A stretch of 7,835 bases of DNA from Bacteroidales bacterium (GCA_031264975.1 JAISDH010000438.1:1-7835); one strand, 5' to 3'. Shown: positions 1-5,914, counted from the stretch's first letter. Notes: generated by a model not told the origin, from the sequence alone. Made by a program: numbers and translations.

Positions 1-120
1 TTTAATCTTAGAATATGTAAAGAACGAGTAAAGTTTTATGAAATGATAGGTTTGATTAAGAGTGGATGGGACATCATACAGGCATCGTCAGGTATACATC
101 AGGGTATAATCCCGATATAA
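1..120 (+). CDS. Possible 3' end of an unidentified ORF (partial)
   Basis: The frame is open from the first base to a TAA at 118-120 and gives 39 residues. The middle reads KFYEMIGLIKSGWDI, mixed hydrophobic and charged, with no motif I recognise. In DNA this AT-rich an open stretch of 39 codons can occur by chance, and no attC-like site follows it. It may be the tail of a gene starting outside the window, or nothing. No function is proposed. Confidence 0.2.
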   Translation, partial: FNLRICKERVKFYEMIGLIKSGWDIIQASSGIHQGIIPI

Positions 121-711
121 ATTTGTATATTTATATAGTTTTTTAGGTGGAATACTATTTGTTCTCTCAGGAATATTTTCAATAGTTACAGGTATATTGG
201 TACTTATTCAACCAGAGACGATAGGGCGTCTGTTTTATAATTTAGATCAAGAAACTAACATTAAAGAAATAATAAATCAAATTTTTTTGCTAAACCCAAT
301 TTTTCAAATAATCATGGGATTTATATGTATTATATTTTTTGGCTATGCAGTATTACAAATATTTCGGAAATTAATAGACAAGAAGCCTGGACTTATTATT
401 GATAATACAGGGATAACGGAAAACATAACTGGTATAACATCAAAACACCTCCGGTGGGAAAATATAACTGAGATTAAGATTTTTAATATGTTAATTGTTA
501 AATTTATAGTAATAATTATAGATAATCCAAATAAATATATAGAATATTCCCGAAAAGGTTTTTTATATAGTATTTTTCGCCAGATGGCAAAATTGGATTA
601 TAAAATGATAGGTTCCCCAATTAATATATATACTAATTCATTAAAATGCAAACAAAAAAATTGATCTGTATTTTACAAGAAGAATTCAAAAAATGGAAAG
701 GTAATAATTAA
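110..711 (+). pseudogene. STM3941-family membrane protein, frameshifted near the C-terminus
   Basis: This is an integral membrane protein of the STM3941 type, a family without an assigned function. The frame opens after a stop at 107-109. It encodes a first membrane segment (FLGGILFVLSGIFSIVTG, about 140-193), a second (FQIIMGFICIIFFGYAVL) and then the family signature: a KKPGLIIDNTGI block, LRWENITEI, and an IIIDNPNKYIEY strand. The first usable start in frame is a TTG at 197, but that would discard the first membrane segment, so the true N-terminus is probably lost or shifted. The frame ends at 664, inside or just after a run of seven A (654-660). One frame over, the reading continues as LQEEFKKWK and ends at 711, which suits the family's C-terminal helix. 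It is followed by the complete attC at 741-801, as expected for the gene of an integron cassette. Family assignment comes from recalled motif similarity. Confidence 0.65.
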
Positions 712-740
712 ATATTATGTAATATTGAAAAGACAAAACT

Positions 741-801
741 GTATATAACAGGTCTGTATATGCTCCACCACTCGTCATATACAGACGGAACGTTATACGA
801 C
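741..801 (+). other. Complete attC-like recombination site
   Basis: The outer arms TATAAC (744-749) and GTTATA (792-797) are complementary. The inner arms GTCTGTATATG (752-762) and CATATACAGAC (776-786) form a perfect 11-bp stem around a 13-nt loop. Two bases (AG) separate the arms on the left against five (GGAAC) on the right. This is the R''-L''-loop-L'-R' layout of integron attC sites with unpaired bases between arms. The GTTATAC right core departs at one position from the GTTRRRY consensus. The left half recurs at 1205-1219 and 2265-2279, and the right half at 1622-1640, so this is a site family and not a lone hairpin. It has no T run and is not a terminator. Confidence 0.75.
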
Positions 802-915
802 ATAAGAATTGAATTTTTTGAAAAATTATTGCGTAAATACTTGACACAATAATAATGGATATAAACTAAAATATGGATAAAATATTATTTAATATATGCA
901 TATTCGATATTAAGT

Positions 916-1095
916 ATGTTGTTTATAATTCCAATATATCCAATTTTACTTTTTGGGTCTTATATATTAGGTAAATTATCGAACAATACTTCTATGGGAA
1001 TTATATTGTTTTTTATTATTATAATAAAGCATATAATTTTATTCAAATTTATAAAATATAAAAATGATAATAAGTATATAATTTTAACATTATAA
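916..1095 (+). CDS. Possible small membrane protein in the second cassette
   Basis: The interval between the attC at 741-801 and the half site at 1200 should hold a cassette gene. The only plausible reading is this 59-residue frame, starting at ATG 916 and ending at TAA 1095. It holds two hydrophobic stretches (MLFIIPIYPILLFGSYIL and GIILFFIIIIKHIILF) and a lysine/asparagine-rich tail. The frame is open back to 865, but no Shine-Dalgarno precedes any start. An ATG at 873 lies one frame over, so a frameshifted longer gene (MDK start) is possible. Extreme AT content makes hydrophobic frames easy to obtain by chance. No family is recognised. The stretch 1096-1199 holds nothing I can identify. 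Confidence 0.3.
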   Translation: MLFIIPIYPILLFGSYILGKLSNNTSMGIILFFIIIIKHIILFKFIKYKNDNKYIILTL

Positions 1096-1199
1096 TATTT
1101 TCAAAATAATAGTCTTTTGATAATATTATTACTATTTGCATATTTAAGTTCATGGGCATAATTAGTAAATAACAAAATTCATATAAAAAAAGTAACAAC

Positions 1200-1219
1200 G
1201 CCTAGCAGGTCTGTATGCG
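1200..1219 (+). other. Left half of an attC-like site (truncated)
   Basis: GCCTAGC followed by AGGTCTGTATGCG matches the left arm of the complete site at 741-801 (AGGTCTGTATATG) and the half site at 2260. The matching right arm, expected as CGCATACAGAC then GGAAC and GTTATGC within about 40 nt, is absent. Sequence homologous to a reversed gene begins soon after instead. A right-arm remnant lies about 400 nt downstream at 1622-1640. Confidence 0.6.
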
Positions 1220-1245
1220 AAGTACCTGCCCTTACACATATTTTA

Positions 1246-1404
1246 TTACATTTTCCTTACCGGTATTCTTAATACTGTCTTTAACTTTTCTTTTTTAACC
1301 TTCCTAAGATCAGACAAATATATTTCGTGGTGATGCCTTTCTTCGCTTATATCATTTACCAAATTATTTTCCTCAATATATTCTTCTATTATTGCTATAA
1401 TCCT
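1246..1404 (-). pseudogene. C-terminal fragment of a GyrI-like / effector-binding domain protein
   Basis: Read on the minus strand and ending at a TAA (1248-1246), this stretch encodes IIEEYIEENN, then HHHEIYLSDLRKV and KEKLKTVLRIPVRKM. The pattern H-E-I-Y-L-S-D-x-R-K-V...E-K-L-K-T-x-x-R-x-P-V is the conserved C-terminal end of GyrI-like small-molecule-binding proteins (the COG4832 / PF06445 kind). In such proteins the domain binds diverse ligands, often fused to or paired with MerR or AraC-type regulators. Only about 53 residues remain of a domain usually near 150-200. Homology stops at about 1404, where a CPBP-protease fragment begins on the other strand, so this is the product of a deletion or rearrangement. 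It is reversed relative to the cassette genes around it. Confidence 0.6.
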
Positions 1405-1405
1405 T

Positions 1406-1620
1406 TTGTTCCTAAGTGCTTTTACAGAAGAATTATGTTTTAGAAGTTATTTTTATAATAATATAAATAAAATAATTCAGAATAAATGGGTGTGTATTAT
1501 AATGGCAAATTTATTATTTTCATTTGGTCATATATATCAAGGAATATATGGTTGTATTTATTCGTTTGTTTTAGGGATGCTAATGAGCGTAGAATATAAA
1601 AATAGGAACAATAACGTCGT
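1406..1620 (+). pseudogene. CPBP-family intramembrane protease, internal fragment
   Basis: CPBP (CAAX protease / Abi) proteins are multi-pass membrane glutamic endopeptidases; bacterial members are linked to bacteriocin self-immunity and other roles. This fragment begins in the middle of the catalytic helix: TEELCFRSYFYN holds the EExxxR motif (Glu-Glu...Arg). NLLFSFGHIYQG follows with the second motif, FxxxH, and then a hydrophobic segment, GCIYSFVLGMLMSV. The N-terminal transmembrane helices and the last motif with its C-terminal helix are missing. The frame runs on to 1732, but homology ends near 1605-1620, where attC-like sequence starts. A TTG at 1406 is formally the first start but has no ribosome binding site and marks the fusion point with the reversed GyrI-like fragment. 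It is not expected to give an active protease. Confidence 0.65.
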
Positions 1621-1640
1621 AAACAGCCGGAACGTTATGT
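1610..1640 (+). other. Right half of an attC-like site
   Basis: ACAGCCGGAACGTTATGTG (1622-1640) matches the right side of the complete site (781-799) at 16 of 19 positions, including the GGAAC spacer and the GTTAT core. An AATAAC at 1610-1615 could pair with GTTAT (1633-1637), but the long left arm (AGGTCTGTATG type) is missing. It marks the left border of the SRPBCC cassette. Confidence 0.5.
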
Positions 1641-1697
1641 GCAATGCCTTTACAATTGTTTCAAGATGCTGTATGCTTAATTTAACAGGAGTATTTT

Positions 1698-2222
1698 ATG
1701 AAGGGGATACCCAAATTGATGAATATAGTTAATATTCAATATAGCGTAAATGTTCCATTAAAAATTAATGAGGTTTTTGAATTTTTTATAAATAACAATG
1801 TTTCAAAATATTACTCAAGTATATCAAAGGGACATAAGTACTTTACATTACGGCAAGGGGAAAAGATGAAAATTGGATCAATAATTGATTGTGAAGAATC
1901 GGCAGGCAATCAATCAATTAAACATGAATATCATGTTTTAGATGATTATAAACAATGAAAGGATACATTATTATTCAAAACCATCTTCAATTAAAATAAA
2001 ACTCCCCTGGAAAACAATTGACAGCAAAAGTAATTCATATGTATATTATGATTTTGAAGAAGACAAAGATAGGAACACGGTTATCCGTTTAACGATAGGA
2101 ATACAATTTCTCAATAAAGGCGAAAAGATATTTTCAATATTGGTTGGTGGGTTAGAACCCTGGAAAAAGCATAGTGCAGGAGAAATGGAAGGATAGAAAG
2201 ATATCTTGATAAAAAGTATTAA
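1698..2222 (+). pseudogene. SRPBCC-family protein gene, two frameshifts
   Basis: The product belongs to the SRPBCC (START/Bet v1-like) superfamily, helix-grip proteins with a hydrophobic ligand pocket; the ligand of this subgroup is not known to me. The start ATG at 1698 has AGGAG six bases upstream (1687-1691). The first frame gives FEFFINNNVSKYYSSISKGH, then CEESAGNQSIKHEYHVLDD, and stops at 1958. The second frame takes over near 1940-1950 with NERIHYYSKPSSIKIKLPW, then SNSYVYYDFEED, TVIRLTIGIQF and GGLEPWKKH, and stops at 2196. A third shift-free tail, IERYLDKKY, ends at TAA 2220-2222 in another frame. The three pieces together make one continuous protein of about 175 residues, so two 1-nt indels are inferred. 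It sits between a right attC half (1610-1640) and a left attC half (2260), exactly as a cassette gene should. Confidence 0.7.
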
Positions 2223-2259
2223 ATAAAAGATTAAATGCTATAAAACACGGGCGTACTCC

Positions 2260-2279
2260 GCCTAACAGGACTATATGCG
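2260..2279 (+). other. Left half of an attC-like site (truncated)
   Basis: GCCTAAC fits the RYYYAAC core consensus of attC, and AGGACTATATGCG follows, matching the left arms at 750-762 and 1207-1219. It lies 38 nt after the corrected end of the SRPBCC gene. No complementary right arm or GGAAC-GTTAT core follows before the nitroreductase gene, so the site has lost its other half. The array is not recognisable beyond this point. Confidence 0.6.
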
Positions 2280-2375
2280 TTCCGCCGTCTACTCTAGCCG
2301 TGCAAAAGAGATATTATTGACTAGAATGTTTATAATATGGGATTATAACCCCGAAATTATAGGAGGACATAGTAT

Positions 2376-2730
2376 ATGAATGATTTTCTTGAACTATGTA
2401 AACTACGGCAAAATTGCCGTGGTTTTTCGGAACATCTTGTTGAGCATGACAAGTTGGCGCAATGTGTCGAGGCAGGTCGGTTAACCCATTCAGGTTGTAA
2501 TGCTCAACCTTGGAGTTTTGTTGTGGTAGAAGACCAGAACATGGTTAGCCAAATAGCCTTATGCGGTCAACAGCTCAAGCAAAACAGTTAGTTGGTTGGG
2601 AACGGCAAAGGCATTTATTATTGTGCTTGAGGAACACGCTGTTTTAAGCCCTGCTATTAGCTGTTTTCTCGACAGCCAGTATTATATTAATAGTCAAGGG
2701 GTAAAGGTGTTATATTTAAAAAATATGTAA
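2376..2730 (+). pseudogene. Nitroreductase-family protein, frameshifted and 3'-truncated
   Basis: Nitroreductase-family enzymes are FMN-dependent NAD(P)H oxidoreductases. The start ATG at 2376 follows a strong AGGAGG (2361-2366) at 9 nt. The N-terminal part shows the usual RQNCRGF motif (residues 11-17, FMN-binding arginine R15), VEAGRLTHSG, and CNAQPWSFVVVED (C41 to D53), the characteristic S/C-N-x-Q-P-W flavin loop. This frame ends at a TAG (2589-2591). One frame over, the protein continues as SWLGTAKAFIIVLEEHA and then CFLDSQYYINSQGVK, which fits the family's middle section, so a single indel near 2580-2590 is inferred. Homology ends at about 2704 and a chance stop follows at 2728-2730. 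The C-terminal half, normally carrying the substrate loop and the dimer arm, is absent and does not reappear after the recombinase region. The gene is inactive. Confidence 0.65.
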
Positions 2731-2775
2731 TAAAAATAGATATACTTAATATAAAAAAATAATGTATGTATTTCC

Positions 2776-2798
2776 TTTTTTAGGCTATAAGAAAACTC
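2776..2798. repeat. Direct repeat, copy 1 (pairs with 2920-2942)
   Basis: The 23-nt sequence around TTTTTTAGGCTATAA and AAAACTC occurs here and, 144 nt further on, at 2920-2942 with a single mismatch (G2791 against A2935). Copy 2 runs into the stem of the recombinase terminator. Between the copies lie further related pieces (CGATAGCAAG, GTAAGCAAGCCC, GCAAGCAAGCC), so the stretch 2760-3015 looks like a small cluster of decayed palindromic repeats. Confidence 0.6.
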
Positions 2799-2832
2799 CG
2801 ATAGCAAGTCCCGTATAGCACGCCTCGTAATG

Positions 2833-2848
2833 TCTATTAAATTATAGA
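2833..2848. repeat. Short palindrome TCTATTAAATTATAGA
   Basis: A nearly perfect palindrome (TCTAT / ATAGA arms around TAAATT). Its core is the same as the inner palindrome CTTATTAAATTATAAG (2957-2972) inside the recombinase terminator. The two sit in similar positions relative to the 23-nt direct repeat, so they are probably two diverged copies of one repeat unit. Confidence 0.5.
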
Positions 2849-2919
2849 GAAACTCCCCGTGCGATGGCACGCCTCCGTGTAAGCAAGCCCTGATAGCAAG
2901 CAAGCCTTTTGCGATGTCT

Positions 2920-2942
2920 TTTTTTAGGCTATAAAAAAACTC
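2920..2942. repeat. Direct repeat, copy 2 (pairs with 2776-2798)
   Basis: 22 of 23 positions match copy 1. Its 3' end (ACTC) is the first part of the long inverted repeat at 2939-2990, and its A run supplies the U tract of the minus-strand terminator. Confidence 0.6.
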
Positions 2943-2990
2943 TATCGTATGCTTTACTTATTAAATTATAAGCAAGACATACGATAGAGT
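2933..2990 (-). terminator. Nested-palindrome terminator after the recombinase gene
   Basis: ACTCTATCGTATG (2939-2951) and CATACGATAGAGT (2978-2990) form a perfect 13-bp stem. Inside its loop sits a second palindrome, CTTATTAAATTATAAG (2957-2972). Read on the minus strand, the stem is followed at once by a U run (complement of A 2933-2938), which is the layout of an intrinsic terminator. It lies 45 nt past the recombinase stop at 3035. The nested shape could also act as a cruciform or as a transposon-like end. Confidence 0.65.
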
Positions 2991-3083
2991 ACGGGGTAAT
3001 TTACTCCGATAGGTCGGATACAAGCCGTATGTTTCTATCGTGATCTTACATTATTGGTGTATAAATGTCTAAAGTCATACGGG

Positions 3084-3146
3084 CTATAGGCGTTGTCAGT
3101 AAGCCTTTGCTCATAACACTTTTTAAGAAAATTGTTTAACGAAACT
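3084..3146. repeat. Direct repeat inside the recombinase gene, copy in second domain
   Basis: 61 of 63 bases match 3571-3633. It encodes, on the minus strand, the VSLNNFLKKCYEQ-x-LTDNAYSP part of the catalytic domain. Weaker similarity extends on both sides, over about 3061-3205 against 3550-3693. Confidence 0.85.
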
Positions 3147-3570
3147 TCTAGGCACTTACTAGTCTTATAATGCCTAATAACTCTTTCTAGTCTCTTCATG
3201 TCTTTGCTTGTTAGATTTACCATAATTGACGAAAATCCTCTTTCTAATTGTACAGTATTACCAGCATAAGTCTTTGTAGTATAAAAATCGTATGTTTCTA
3301 ATCCGTATCTTGAAATGAAATAAAGAGCGTCAAGAGTAGTATTGATGTCTGTTTTACGGTATGCTTTATACTTTGTCAAAATTCGGTTGTATTCACTGAT
3401 ACTAGGTACTAATTCATTTGTTCTTGTTTCAATACTGATGTTTCTTTTTAAGTCTGTGATATACGTGTCTGTTATGGCTATGTTAGAATGATTTAACGCA
3501 GTAGAGACTCGTACAATATCTTTCGTAGTTTTATATAAATTGCAAGCGTATAAATGCCTAAAGTCGCGGA

Positions 3571-3633
3571 CTATAGGCGTTGTCAGTAAGCCCTTGCTCA
3601 TAACACTTTTTAAGAAAGTTGTTTAACGAAACT
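3571..3633. repeat. Direct repeat inside the recombinase gene, copy in first domain
   Basis: Mate of 3084-3146, offset 487 nt. Just beyond it this copy has CCGCGACTTT where the other has CCGTATGACTTT, a 2-nt difference that explains the frameshift in the first domain. Confidence 0.85.
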
Positions 3634-4420
3634 ACTAGATACTCCCTCGTCTTATAATGCCTAATAACTAGTTTTAATCTTTCAATGTCTCTACTTTCAA
3701 AAGAAATAGTCTGTTCTTTGCCTTTGTATTCAGTTATTCTCACAAGGTTATGATTTAAGACGATGGCTTTATGAAATGCACTTATTCTAACACCATACCT
3801 AGTTATAATTGAAAGAGCCGCAGGTAAAGCCTGCTTGCTGTTATCCGTAGAATATTCTGACATGATAAGGTCGTATTCTTGTTGAGTAGGAATGACAAGG
3901 GGTGTTATACGTTCTTTTCTAGGAAGTAACGACTTGTGAGAAAAGGGATTGCTAATATGCAATTCGTGAATGGATAACATATAATCATAGAAAGATTTGA
4001 CAATAGTGTCTGCCTGATAACAACACTAGATTTCCCGTTGTTAGTAAGAAACAATACGAAATCTCTAGCGGTTTCGTAGGTTGCTAGACGAGGGTCGATA
4101 TTCAGACTATCGCAATAAGTCAAATACCTTTTTAGACTATGGTTATAAGATGTTCTAGTGTGAACAGATTTAAAAGAGGATAGGAAAGTTGAAAGATCGT
4201 CGTGCAAGTTGATTTCCTTTCTGTCAAGAATAGTAGAGAGTCTTTTAACGAGCCTATCTTTATTAGCAGTTGCTACTAAAGATAGTTTTTCGTGGTCTGA
4301 TAGATTATCAATGATTGCTTGTAAGCCTTCATGAAGAAATGCGTTTTTGCTGTTGCTAGAATGTTTGTCATTGACATTCAGAGCAATATCATATAAAGTT
4401 TCCATTATGTTTGGTTTTAA

Positions 4421-4458
4421 AGAGGGGGTAACTTTGGTAAACGACCCCCTCTTTTTTT
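4421..4458 (+). terminator. Strong hairpin with T run beside the recombinase start
   Basis: AGAGGGGGT (4421-4429) pairs perfectly with ACCCCCTCT (4444-4452) across a 14-nt loop, and a T run (4452-4458) follows on the plus strand. That is the form of an intrinsic terminator for forward transcripts, although no intact forward gene ends here. On the minus strand the same hairpin ends 15 nt before the recombinase ATG, within its likely leader, where it could limit expression. It would also shield the ATPase unit from upstream transcription. Confidence 0.6.
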
Positions 4459-4472
4459 CCTTTTCATTTAGA

Positions 4473-4661
4473 TTAAAAGCGTAAAAAGTGCGCTGTTATT
4501 GCATTAGATATAATTATACTAACTAGATATAATATAATGAAATATATAATAAGATTTAAATTGGTTTCTACAAACTGTCTACAAATATCATATCTTGTCT
4601 TCTTTACACTTGATTTTTTATCCCATTTGAGTATATAATAGGTGTATATTTTTTGTAACAT
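4473..4661 (-). CDS. Doubtful small single-span membrane ORF
   Basis: This 62-residue frame has a basic N-terminal part (KWDKKSSVKKTRYDICRQF) followed by one hydrophobic span (LNLIIYFIILYLVSIIISNA). It starts at the upstream edge of the ATPase gene, on the opposite strand, and ends 68 nt before the recombinase start. There is no Shine-Dalgarno before its ATG, and it covers the ATPase promoter. The AT-rich composition makes such a frame likely by chance. I recognise no family; it is recorded because a short basic-plus-one-span protein between a recombinase and an ATPase could be a small toxin or regulator. Confidence 0.15.
   Translation of the reverse strand: MLQKIYTYYILKWDKKSSVKKTRYDICRQFVETNLNLIIYFIILYLVSIIISNAITAHFLRF
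4513..4541 (-). promoter_or_regulatory. Possible recombinase promoter
   Basis: On the minus strand TTCATT (4541-4536) and a perfect TATAAT (4518-4513) are 17 nt apart. Transcription would begin near 4505 and the leader would contain the 4421-4452 hairpin. The -35 match is poor and the region is very AT-rich, so this is tentative. Confidence 0.3.
4610..4639 (+). promoter_or_regulatory. Promoter of the ATPase two-gene unit
   Basis: TTGATT (4610-4615) and TATAAT (4634-4639) are separated by 18 nt, a good sigma-70 type arrangement. The start of transcription would fall near 4646, giving a leader of about 27 nt that contains GAGG (4664-4667), 5 nt before the ATG at 4673. Confidence 0.5.
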
Positions 4662-4672
4662 TTGAGGTTTCT

Positions 4673-5913
4673 ATGCTTTTTGAGATAACTAATATAGGTA
4701 AGATACAAAAGTCCTCTATTGAGATGCGAGGAATAACGGTCATTGCCGGTAATAATAATACCGGGAAAAGTACCTATGGCAAGATTCTCTACTGTATGTT
4801 TAACGCCTTTTGTAATGCCAGAGATGCAATACGCAAAGAAAGAAGACGTAATATCAAAGACATTATTATGCGTTCTCTCCATATATCCAGTTATCACTCT
4901 TTACCAATGGAGAGTCTTATAAAATATATTATAGAACATCAGTCTTCCAGGGAAAAACTTCGCGATCTTTTACAAGATGCCGTAAATAGCAAAACTATAA
5001 TTACTAACGACAAGATAGAAGATGATACTATTGATGCCGTTATTGACAATATTATACGATCCGGCAATGTTACCGATGAACAAATCCAGAAAACCATCGT
5101 TAATCGGTTTTTAAGGTCCGAATTTAGGAATCGGATTATTCATGTTAACCATACGGAAGAGGCCGGTACGATTTCCTTGACAATCAAGAAGAATAAACTT
5201 TCTGTATCTATTGAAGATAATGAATGTACCGATTTTACAGATAAGGTAGGGATTATGTATAACGCTTTCTATATAGATACGCCGTTTGTATGGGATGAAT
5301 TACCCATTTTCCCCTATGCTAGAAGAAATGGTCACCGTGATTACTTGGTTAAAAGCTTATCAAAACCATCGGGAGATGTTAGCGTGGTCGATGAGATTTT
5401 AACAAGACAACAACTTCAACGGGTGTTGTCAAATATTCGCAACGTTGTCGACGGCGATTCAAGGAAATTGAAGGCGATTGGCAGTTTCAAGAAGAAGGGC
5501 TGAATACTCCTCTGGAGATGTTTAATCTTTCCGCCGGGATGAAGCCATTCCTGATTATAAAGCGCCTCCTGGAAGCCGGAGAAATAAAAGAGCAGGGTGT
5601 CCTCGTGTTCGACGAGCCTGAAATTCATTTGCATCCCGAGTGGCAATTAAAATACGCCGAACTGCTGGTGGCATTACAAAAAGAATTCAAGTTGAATATT
5701 TTATTAACCACCCACAGCCCATACTTTCTTAATGCTATTGAAGTTTACAGCCAAAAGGCGGGAGTTTCTCCTGATTGCATTAACTATTATTTGTCGGAAA
5801 CTCAGGGTGATGGCTGTACCGTACAAGAAGTTACGGGCAATCTTGGTTTAGTCTATCAAAAACTGGCAGAGCCTTTTCAGGTGCTTGAAAATCTTCGTTA
5901 CCAGGAAGACTGA
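4673..5913 (+). pseudogene. AAA/OLD-like ATPase (AAA_15 kind), one frameshift
   Basis: The product is an SMC/OLD-like P-loop ATPase, the type that powers many two-gene phage-defence systems. From ATG 4673, the first frame carries an N-terminal beta strand and Walker A GNNNTGKST (residues 26-34). A long charged helical insert follows (residues about 55-190), then FYIDTPFVWDELPIFPYAR. That frame stops at 5503. One frame over, the reading continues as GDWQFQEEGLN, the signature-like NLSAGMKPF, Walker B GVLVFDEPEIHLHPEW, and the switch histidine in LLTTHSPYFLNAIE, ending at 5913. Restoring one T at 5457-5459 (GATTCAAG to GATTTCAAG) makes a single protein of about 413 residues with every ATPase motif in order. 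The lesion is therefore recent or a sequencing error in a short T run. No TOPRIM domain follows, so it is not a full-length OLD nuclease. It has its own promoter and is 1 nt from the next gene. Confidence 0.75.
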
Positions 5914-5914
5914 T

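Larger units (their letters stand above)
741..2279 (+). mobile_element. Remnant of an integron cassette array (no integrase in window)
   Basis: Short forward genes alternate with sites that share one sequence pattern and have attC architecture: one complete site, two left halves and one right half. The gene-then-attC order is met by the STM3941-like gene (site at 741) and the SRPBCC gene (site at 2260), with gaps of about 30-40 nt between stop and site. The cassette genes face the same way, as in ordinary arrays; the one reversed gene fragment (1246-1404) sits in a disrupted stretch. Chromosomal cassette arrays are known in Treponema denticola and Vibrio. The array boundaries are not seen; 741 is only the first recognisable site, and the cassette it closes starts further left. 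Confidence 0.6.
3035..4405 (-). pseudogene. Tyrosine recombinase with a partly duplicated catalytic domain, two frameshifts
   Basis: Tyrosine recombinases cut and rejoin DNA through a Tyr nucleophile. Reading from ATG 4405, the first frame gives a helical N-terminus and a core-binding (SAM-like) domain around TRTSYNHSLKRYLTYC. A frameshift near 4005-4015 leads to KSFYDYMLSIHEL and then the catalytic domain: ITRYGVRISAFHKA (Arg I) and IRHYKTREYLVVSLNNFLKK. A second shift near 3565 (2 nt missing compared with the downstream copy) leads to VRDFRHLYACNLY (Arg II box) and LNHSNIAITDTYITDL (His and nucleophile Tyr). The gene does not stop there: it runs into a second copy of the domain, in which Arg I is replaced (ISRYGLETYDF). 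That copy ends at DFRHLYTNNVRSR before any Tyr. The box II usual His-x-x-Arg is Tyr-x-x-Arg in the second copy. It lacks integron-integrase features. The start has no clear Shine-Dalgarno. About 457 codons when corrected. Confidence 0.75.

Noticed and set aside
841..877. Perfect TTGACA at 841-846 as a promoter for the second cassette
   Set aside because: No -10 box lies at 16-18 nt; the nearest TATAAA is only 13 nt away.
2317..2349. TTGACT (2317) with TATAAT (2331) or TATAAC (2344) as the nitroreductase promoter
   Set aside because: Spacings of 8 and 21 nt are both outside the normal range.
2694..2903. Minus-strand frame of 69 codons across the palindromic repeat cluster
   Set aside because: It is made of repeat units (GCGTGC, TTGCTATC, TCTATTAAATTATAGA) and a low-complexity Tyr/Phe tail, and has no Shine-Dalgarno.
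2776..3012. CRISPR array
   Set aside because: Only two copies of the 23-nt unit occur, at 144-nt spacing, with no regular spacers and no cas genes.
3035..4405. Recombinase as the integron integrase of the cassette array
   Set aside because: The motifs seen (GVRISAF, DFRHLYACNLY) and the lack of the extra IntI helix motif point to an ordinary tyrosine recombinase, and it is separated from the array by a nitroreductase fragment.
4604..4897. Minus-strand frame antisense to the ATPase N-terminus
   Set aside because: It lies opposite the Walker A region of a well-supported gene and has no motif of its own.
5416..5646. Minus-strand frame antisense to the ATPase Walker B region
   Set aside because: It is a mirror of the real ATPase coding sequence without recognisable similarity.
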